Assembly: GCA_029204225.1 (NCBI GenBank)
Contig: MU831935.1
Coordinates: forward strand, 1 to 64,000
Direction of reading: 5' to 3'
Source: Diphasiastrum complanatum
Taxonomy: Eukaryota; Streptophyta; Lycopodiopsida; Lycopodiales; Lycopodiaceae
Length of the DNA: 64,000 bases
Below are positions 56,931 to 64,000 of this stretch, piece after piece (within the stretch, counting starts at the first letter, position 1; each line of letters begins with the position of its first letter). The notes under the pieces are model-generated. The model was not told the origin of the DNA and ran no database searches. It worked only from the letters and a program-made list of their open reading frames with translations. The translations under genes were made by a program, and so were the position numbers.

Positions 56931-58450
56931 CACTCGATCCACACATGACTCACCACCGAGACTTGTTCCAAGACTACAAGTCATTCACCCACACTCGTGT
57001 TGTGTAACTTGGATACAATTCATCTCATTCTATTGAGGGTGAGGAAATAGTCAGGGTTGAATTTCATAAAGGTGAAGTAAAGTTGTTATCCAATGTTCTT
57101 CATGCTCCAAATTTGAGCAAAAGTCTGCTTTCAGTAAGTAGAATCACTGATTCTAGTCGTAGGGTTGAATTTTATACAGAGGGCTACACCATTCTTGAAG
57201 TCTAGGAAAGTTTTAGCTTTCGGTAGAAGATGTGGCTATCTTTACAAGCTTGATCACTGCTATTCTACAAATAGTGAAGCTCTTCACACTTCTACTTTTG
57301 AATCGACTAATATGTTATGGCATTTCAGATTAGGCCATTTAAATTTTGATAGTATTCAACAAATGTCAAATCAGAATTTAGTGCAAGATCTTCCATCTAT
57401 TAGCAAATCAACTTGTCCATGTAAAAGCTATATTATCAACAAACATTCTAGAAGTCCATTCATTTACGATTTAGTTCATTCTTTTAAAGGTTTGCTAGAT
57501 CTTGTACATAGTGATATTTGTGGATCAATGTAGACTGCTTCCACAGACGGAGCCCTCTATTTTCTGACATTCATTGATAACTTTTCTAGAAGAACTGTCA
57601 CTTATTTTTTGAACAACAAATTAGAAACATTTGAGTTCTTCAAATAGTTCGAGGCATCTGCAAAAAAATAGACCCAGAGGAAGATCAAAGCTATACGTAC
57701 TGATGGAGGGGGAGAATTCATCTCCACTAAATTCAAGGAGTTCTGCAAGGCAAATGGAATACATCAACAATACACAACTAGCTACTAACCTCAGTCCAAT
57801 GGTGTAGCTAAAAGTAAGAATCGGACACTCATCGAAAGTGCCAAGAGCATGTTGGACCATGACTCTCTTCTAAAGAATTTTTGGATAGAAGCTGTCACTA
57901 CAGCTACCTATCTCCAAAATCGATCCGTCACAAAGGTCCTGAATGGAAAAACACCTTATGAGGTATGGACAGGATCGAAACCATCACTCAAGCATATTCA
58001 AGTGTTTGGATGCATAGCCTACTCTCATATTCCTACTGATCTAAGAAAGAAGTTGGATAAAACCAGCATAAATTTGATCTTCATCGACTATCCCCCAGAT
58101 CACCAGACATACAAGCTCTACAATCTGGACACCCATAAAGCATTCACGAGTAGAGATGTCGATCATCGACCACAAGGGAAAAGCTCCATCGAATTCAGAT
58201 CCTAGAGTCAACACCAGTTTTGAACTCGAGACTGATCAGAAGATTGACACCGACTCTGACAATGAGTCAAGCCCTCAACCAGTTGAATCGCATCAGAGGA
58301 TCAAAGTTCAACCTAGAAGATCGAACCGATCCAGACAGCCTCCATCCCAATTTATGGATGATCCAGCCTACTACTTTGTGCAAGAACTGTTATGGCCATA
58401 TTCAGCTAAGGACATGGAATAGTCCTAATATGGTAGACCAGCCCTCCAGT
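56931..58450 (+). pseudogene. Copia H protease to linker (right part)
   Basis: Plus strand, continuing from 50522. A protease remnant near 56945 has HMTHHRDLFQDY without an intact DSGA. After LLSVSRITDS comes the GAG-pre-integrase (57165-57533) with LWHFRLGHLNFDSI. The integrase core has FLTFIDNFSRRTVTYF, RTDGGGEF and PQSNGVAKSKNRT, where the catalytic Glu is changed (AKSKN instead of AERKN). The C-terminal part has TPYEVWTGSKPSLKHIQVFG (57849-58205), and the acidic linker ends RRSNRSRQPPSQFMDD. In-frame stops occur at about 57534, 57646 and 57670. RT is absent. Confidence 0.85.
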
Positions 58451-58760
58451 ATTTGAGTTTATTGGTCATGTCTAGATTTTATTCCACGTCGAGGCTTGTT
58501 GGTGACTAGTAAGCTTGAGAGAACCCCGACACTCTAATTGAGACATATTTGCACTAACTCTAATGCACTCCAAAATATTGTTGCCACTCTTGTCTATTCC
58601 CTCTGGTATTTCTTGTTCTCCCATATAATCCAATTCTTTCAGCTCATCATTGTCTATATTCATCTCTACCAAGTTCTCCTCATCTTGACAAATCTCTACA
58701 TCCTCACTAGGCGTTTTCTTATGCCTAAAAACCATTTTTATCCATGTTCTCTATTGCATC
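58450..58760. other. no gene seen
   Basis: Copia H ends near 58440 and the Athila/Tat-like ORF begins at about 58762 on the minus strand. A minus-strand frame of 87 codons rich in Asp and Glu (58472-58735) could be a distal part of that ORF's element, but nothing supports it beyond composition. Confidence 0.3.
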
Positions 58761-58761
58761 A

Positions 58762-59695
58762 TCAATGAGAGGAAGCAGAGGCGAGGGAAGCATTAGAAGC
58801 AGGGAGAATAGGTAGTTCATTGCAAATAGCAACAGGGGGTGGAAGCGTAGCTAACGATGTTTGCCTAGTACGACGTCGTGACGCGGAAGGCGAGTCAGAA
58901 ATGATGATCTCGCTACGTGGACGACGTCGACTATGTGAGCTGGAGGCCTGTTGAGATGATTCGGCCGGTGCTTCTTCATAAATAGAAAGCACATAATCCA
59001 GTTGATAACCATGGATTTTATTTTCAAGGTGGGAGGCTGCTAGGAGAGATAACAAGGGGCCAGTAGCAAACTGCTACTTGGTATTGCTCTTAATGGCTCG
59101 TTTGAGCTCTCCAAAAATAGTCTTGAACCAGTTATATGGTTCCAGAGGGGCCTTGGCTATTTTAACATATGACTCAACTATCCTATGCAATATCTGAGAA
59201 GTAATGTGATCTTTCATGAGGTTGCCAACCATCAGGAAATTGTTAAGGAGCTGAGCAACGGTGTGTATGGCAGACTTAGTAATGGCTTCTAGGAGGTAGT
59301 CGTCATTGGTCCAATGCAAATCATTTGTAACGTCAATATAAGACTCAATAGCTTGTTTGGCTTGCTTATGGTTTGGTGAGGCTTGGGTACCAGATGCTAT
59401 CCCTAGGGCAGCAAGGGCGGCCTCAGTCATGCGCACCTTGTGTGTGGCTCCCTGGAAAGTAATATAAAACTTGGATTTCTCCTCCTTCCGAGTATTGAAG
59501 GCAAGAGTAATAAAATCCATATTTATTCTCCCTGAGAAGGCTCTCTCATGAATACCCATTGCAGTAAGCAGAGGCTCCGCAAGGGTCATCCACTAAGTGA
59601 CCATGCTTGTGCTAGGAAGGATCATGATATCCGTTGTAGATGGGACATTACGATAGATAGTATAATGAGGCGACTGAGATGTATTTGTGGAAGAC
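58762..59695 (-). pseudogene. ORF downstream of Gypsy pol, broken by two TAG codons
   Basis: From the ATG at about 59695 (MSSTNTSQSPHYTIY) to 58762 the minus strand stays in one frame for about 310 codons except for TAG at about 59590 (ACT-TAG-TGG) and at about 59071 (AAG-TAG-CAG). Visible parts include KFYITFQGATHKVRMTEAA (about residue 70), a helical middle, and an Arg/Ser-rich tail, HSRRRPRSEIIISDSPSAS. It lies on the same strand and downstream of an Athila/Tat-like integrase, where such elements carry an extra, env-like or unknown ORF. I do not recognise the fold. It could also be read as two or three separate small genes. Confidence 0.55.
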
Positions 59696-59835
59696 ATGAT
59701 GAAAAGAAATGAAAAGTAATACGCGCGAGTATATATCAGAAAGTAGTTCAGAAAGTTCTGAAGGCTTTGGCCGCTGGAAAATTTGGCAAGAGCTTCGCTA
59801 GCACAAGTGAGGAATAAATCAAATTCAGCCAACTT

Positions 59836-60550
59836 ATAGGTGAATTTGGAAGGTCCATTACACTGATTTTGGCTGATAAGTTCTAAACAGAAATTTGCAA
59901 GCTTGTATAGTACTGTGAAAGTAGACTATAAAAATCTCGGCGAAAGTTTTTGAGGCTTTGATGCCACCCGGCGAACATTTTCCAGGGTTGGCGAAGGATG
60001 AACCTCCGCCCAAAAGGGTCCTTCACCCAAGTATTGTTATAAATGCAAATTTTCAAGATCTGAACCTATGGCTAACCTAATTTTGACATTTTAAGACCAT
60101 CTAGCATGTCAACGAAGGTTTCTAAGAAGAGTAAGGTGCTCAGCGAAGGTTCCCAAAATGCCATATTGCTGATCATTCACCTAACTCAAAAAAGAGACTT
60201 TTCTTGAAAAAGAACCTTCGCCCATCCCAATATAGATATATCTGAAGTGGATGTACAATCTGAAAGCTCAATGAAGGTTTCCAATACTGTATAGGCAACT
60301 TATGACCGAAATAGTGATTGTCTAAGTCATTTCCCATGAAAAAATTATCTTTTGAAAAAAAAATTCTTCCTCTTTTTCCATTCTGATGACTTTTCTGACT
60401 TTTGCTCACCAGTCTCTCTTCATTTTTTTTTATTTATTTTCTCTCTTTTCTAAACAAAACTTAACAATTAAATATTGAAAACAAAAAACTGAAAAACAAT
60501 CAAAAATTAAAAATTATTTAGATCATGCTTGCTGAACTGGTGGAGCAGGC
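59836..60550. other. spacer between Gypsy integrase and downstream ORF
   Basis: No coding sequence. The motif GCGAAGGTT and its complement recur (about 59988, 60113, 60139, 60208 and 60268), a dispersed repeat of unknown meaning. The right end has long A and T runs (60350-60520). Confidence 0.45.
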
Positions 60551-60552
60551 TG

Positions 60553-61230
60553 TCAAAACTTGCGTAATCGGCTGCCATTCAGAGGAGTATCAAATCGTTT
60601 CCCACCCAAGTGCTCAAGAATCACTACTCCATAGTTCATGATTTCCTTCACTTTATACGGGCCTTCACCGGTAAACTTCATTTTTCCCTTGATCAGCTTG
60701 GTATTGTACATCAATGCGAGATCTCCTGCTTTCAGATCCTTTTTGTGCAATCGACAATCGTGCCATGTCTTGCAGCGGGCTTTCTCTGCTGCTAAGGCAT
60801 GAACAACCATCAATCTTGTTTCACATAATTTGTGCAATGCTTCATGACGTAGTTGTAAAGACTTATTATCATTTAACCGTTTTGTTGCCACTATGCGTAA
60901 AGATGAAATCAAAAATTCAATCGGCATGATAGCATCTTGACCATAAACCAGTTGAAAGGGTGTTTGATTTGTACTACTTTTGTAAGCGATTCTGAATGCC
61001 CATAAGGCTGCATACACTTTATGCTCCCAATCAGACCGACTTGCTTCAACTGTTTTCGTCATAATAGTGTAGAGAATCTTATTGGAAGATTCAGCCTGGC
61101 CATTCCCTCTAGGATAGTAAGAAGTTCTAAATCTGTGTATAACAAAAAAATCTTCCAGTAAACACTTTATTGTTTGATTAACAAAGTGTGTATACTGGTC
61201 ACTGGTGCACAGTTTCTACTTTATAGAGGC
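60553..61230 (-). pseudogene. Athila/Tat-like Gypsy integrase, C-terminal half
   Basis: Minus strand. The core end is at about 61060-61200: TSDQYTHFVNQTIKCLLEDF, then RTSYYPRGNGQAESSNK with the catalytic Glu. A 169-residue open frame (60553-61062) follows with NQTPFQLVYGQDAIMPIEF and LIKGKMKFTGEGPYKV, ending PLNGSRLRKF. These are the hallmarks of Athila/Tat-type plant Gypsy integrases, which lack a chromodomain. The frame between core and C-terminal part is interrupted once at about 61063. The RT and everything upstream are absent; unknown sequence starts at about 61240. Confidence 0.8.
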
Positions 61231-61239
61231 TTGCTAAGC

Positions 61240-61740
61240 TCAGCAGAGGGATTATTATGGTCATGTCGTACCACGTATTGGCAGAAGTGTTGGGACTTGC
61301 TCTAGTCTGTGGCATCCTTGCCATGTAGGACTGCCCTAAGAAGAATTGAACTCTATGTATAGTGGTTATTGTAGAGAGAGAAAGTACAATTTTAGTTGGC
61401 TTTCAAATTGTGTGTCTTTTCTATCAGCCTATGTGTGTTTGATAGCATAACTGCACTTGTGATTGATCATGTTAGCATGTGCCACCACATCTCTTGGGCT
61501 TATGAATGGACATTTTTTTTATGGTTCTCTCTTTCCAATATTCAAAATTGGGCTATGATTGTTCAGTTTGCCATCATATACGCATGACAATGACCCATGG
61601 TGACCAAATGGTGATCAAATGACCCATGGTGATCAAATGGTGATCAAATGACCCATGGTGATCAAATGGTGCAACTCGAATCTACCAACCATAGTGGACA
61701 ATTGCATCATTGATGTAAATCTTATTAATCTACATACAAG
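61240..61740. other. no gene seen
   Basis: Unclassified, AT-rich; contains the 29-bp tandem repeat listed separately. It separates the Gypsy integrase from Copia J. Confidence 0.4.
61591..61671. repeat. 29-bp tandem repeat, 2.8 copies
   Basis: Unit TGACCCATGGTGATCAAATG followed by GTGATCAAA; copies start at 61591, 61620 and 61649. The first differs by one base (ACC for ATC). Confidence 0.9.
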
Positions 61741-63230
61741 CTCCATTGGAATTTCTATCTTTTTGCACCTATCCACATTGAACTTCTTGAGAATTGAAGT
61801 AGCATATTTTGATTGACAAATGAATCTAAATTATGACGTCTTACTACTTCAATGCCCAAAATATAGTGTAAAACTCCTAGATCTTGCATTTTGAACTCCT
61901 TGTTCAATGCCTTCTTGTTCTCACTGATAATATCTACATTGTTTTCACAAAATATTATATCATCTACATACAATACAAGTATAATTACATCACCATGACA
62001 AAATTTAAAGTACAAGGAAGGATCTAAATCACTTGGATTGAGCTCAAGTGAAATAAGAAAAGATTCCTCATGGTGCATATTGTTGTGGTCTAGAATATTG
62101 CATGTTGCATGGGTTGTACCTACAACTTGATGTGGTATGAGTGGTCGTGTCACAAGTATACAATGTTGCGTTTCGTAAGGTCTATGTGATGGACACTCAT
62201 TACCGATATGTGCTCCATGACATTGTGGGCACCAAGTGTCGATCTACAAATATCCATGTGTGATTTTCAAGCAATGCATTGTACTCTATGATCAGAGCTT
62301 GATACCAATCTTTTGAATCTAATGCTTTTTGAACACTTGTAGGTTCATCAAAAGAAGTGAAGAGAGCATGAGAGATGTTACCAACTTCGACTTGCCTTCC
62401 CTTATCAAGATAGGTGAGCCTCAAGGGCTCAGATTTGGATCTAGAAGATCTTCTTAGAGACATGAGATCTTGAGATTCCTCCTCTTCAAATCTCGGGCCA
62501 TCTCCATCAATGACTTGATTTTTTTTGTTGTTGAGAGGATGCTTGATCAAGTGAGCTTGATGATGCTCTATTTTGCATGAAAATGTTTTCTTCGTGAAAG
62601 ATTACATCTCTAGTAGTTACAATATTCTTAGTAGAGAATACATAAATCCTATAAGCTTTACTTGATGAACTATAACCAACAAAAATTCCTTTTATTGATG
62701 TAGAATCTCCTTTTTCCCTCACATCAAAAGGTACATGTACAAAACATATGGATCCAAAGATCCTCAAATGACTAACATTTACTTTTTTCTTAAACAAAAG
62801 TTCATATGGTGTTCTACCATCAAAGCAATACTTGGTAATCCACAAAGCTCTTGAACTTCAAAAAAATCTCAAACACCATAGATTTAGTAGACAAGAGATA
62901 TATCCAAGTATATCTACTATGATCATCAATAGATGTGACAAACATAGTTGCTCCTCCATTGCTTTTAGTACTTGAAAAGTGCACATCCGAGTGGATTAGA
63001 TGCAAAACTTGAGATGATCTACTTGAGGATCTCGGAAAAGACAATTTATGTCTTTTTGCTAAGGCTCGTACGAGCTTCACATGCCTTACCACTTTTTGCC
63101 AAGATCTTGGGCAAGCCAAGGACTTTTTCATCTTTTCACATTGTCTCCATAGCTTTGAAGTTGGGATGGCCCAATCTTTTATGCCAAAGCTCGATTTGTG
63201 AAGGGTTTCACAAGTTTCTTGTTTGATCTA
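61740..63230 (-). pseudogene. Copia J, integrase to RT remnants
   Basis: Minus strand, same broad family as Copia I. GAG-pre-integrase end and integrase at 62820-63230: the integrase shows SIDDHSRYTWIYLLSTKSMV, the segment missing in Copia I. The middle (62507-62845) has PYELLFKKKVNVSHLRIFGS and GIFVGYSSSSKAYRIY. The linker (62200-62550) has SEPLRLTYLDKGRQVEV. RT at 61755-62153 has ILVLYVDDIIF with an intact catalytic box and LGVLHYILGIEVVRR. A large part of RT between linker and palm is deleted, with frameshifts throughout. Confidence 0.85.
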
Positions 63231-63239
63231 GTATCTCAT

Positions 63240-63925
63240 CAAGCTAGTTTTTGAGGAGTGTGAAAATTGGCAAAATCTAGCTTGAGTATTTTGCATATCC
63301 TTGTACATATGAAAATCCGTGCGTGGAAAGTAGTCATAATCATGTTAGATCTATGTTGAGTTAGAGGTACTTGAAATTTAGTAGACATCAATCCATGTGT
63401 TAGTAGTTGATTAGGCCATTTTTGGCATTGAAGGCAATTTGAGCAAGTACACATGTAAAGTCGTGATAGGCCAAACATAGAGTGTGATGTGGATCGAGCC
63501 TAGGTTAGGCTTGTTACATTTGTCATGATGAGGTTGGATGTGTGACACTTCCCTATGTTTTGGCATGAGGGCTAGTGACCAATCAAAAGCTAGAAATCCA
63601 CCAAATTGGTCCAGTCAAGCTTGAGGGTCAATATGTCACTAATTCATTCATATTTAGAGGAGGAAAAGAAGGGGTCCAATCATGTATCACTCCCCTTGAC
63701 CTCTAGTTGCTACTTATTGTGTGTCTTAGATCAATTCTATGTGAGTTTTTTGGAGTGAGAGTTTCTACATCTTGAGTCAAATTGGCTTTCTCTCTCTACC
63801 CAAGTTTAGAGCAAGGCTTTTCCACACTTAGTATTTTCTTTGACAAGTCTCCATACATGTGAATGTACAGTCTTAGGAGATCATAATCACATGTTAGGTC
63901 ACTCCCACACATGTGAAATTCAACA
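63240..63925. other. no gene seen
   Basis: AT-rich sequence without recognised features; CACATGTGAA-type words occur at about 63868 and 63910. It lies between Copia J and a second Gypsy integrase end. Confidence 0.4.
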
Positions 63926-63929
63926 AAAT

Positions 63930-64000
63930 TTGTGTAATCGATTGCCATTTATTGGAGTATCAAATTGTGTTCTATCTAGATGTTCTAATATCACTGCTCC
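63930..64000 (-). pseudogene. second Athila/Tat-like integrase end, cut by window edge
   Basis: The minus strand reads a VILEHLD...FDTP-INGNRL-type ending closely parallel to 60561-60630, the end of the first integrase. It continues beyond the window, so a second element of this family probably lies there. Confidence 0.6.

Overview
The window is nuclear DNA of a land plant. The evidence is dense Ty1/Copia and Ty3/Gypsy LTR retrotransposons with plant-type polyproteins, primer-binding sites matching initiator Met-tRNA, a chromodomain-type Gypsy family, an Athila/Tat-like Gypsy integrase, and an AT-rich, intron-style gene context. The repeat density and deep nesting suggest a large genome such as a fern, lycophyte or gymnosperm, but the species cannot be fixed from the sequence. 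No rRNA, tRNA, CRISPR array or bacterial-type operon was seen.

Only one convincing host gene is present, near the left end: a four-transmembrane tetraspanin-like membrane protein (2653-3303, +). It has a candidate TATA box, a CT-rich leader and a probable 5'UTR intron. Almost everything to its right is mobile DNA. From 4.1 to 7.2 kb is a mosaic of short repeats, long G runs and a roughly 370-bp tandem array built from a fusion of an LTR piece and a reverse-transcriptase tail; it runs into a decayed Copia element (A, -, to about 11.3 kb). From 13.1 to 21.5 kb two decayed copies of one Gypsy family lie in opposite orientation (I, +; II, -), forming a long imperfect inverted repeat. From 22 to 34 kb an old unidentified sequence is split by two insertions: an LTR element with a degraded interior (22686-26927, -) and Copia B (27016-33291, -).

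From 34 to 43 kb the nesting is deepest. Copia D is split by Copia C (target duplication TGTTG/TGTTC). The right LTR of C is itself split by a segment holding a Gypsy solo LTR and a remnant of a Penelope-like (PTHR21301-type) reverse transcriptase with GIPMG and YIDD motifs. From 43.6 to 47.6 kb two Copia fragments (E, +; F, -) face each other tail to tail, followed by a roughly 31-bp minisatellite.

The right third contains the best-preserved element, Copia I (50523-56925, -). It has 655/654-bp LTRs that differ at only two positions, TG...CA ends, a 5-bp CCAGT target duplication, a PBS, a PPT and an uninterrupted 1308-residue Gag-Pol. It sits inside an older Copia (H, +). Its integrase core lacks a short conserved segment, so autonomy is doubtful. 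Beyond it are an Athila/Tat-like Gypsy remnant (integrase plus a downstream ORF broken by two TAG codons), a further Copia fragment (J, -), and at the window edge a second copy of the Gypsy integrase end.

The most unusual items are the Penelope-like RT remnant, the chimeric LTR/RT tandem array with long G runs, the almost new Copia with an in-frame integrase deletion, and the multiplied PBS-like motifs beside Copia C.
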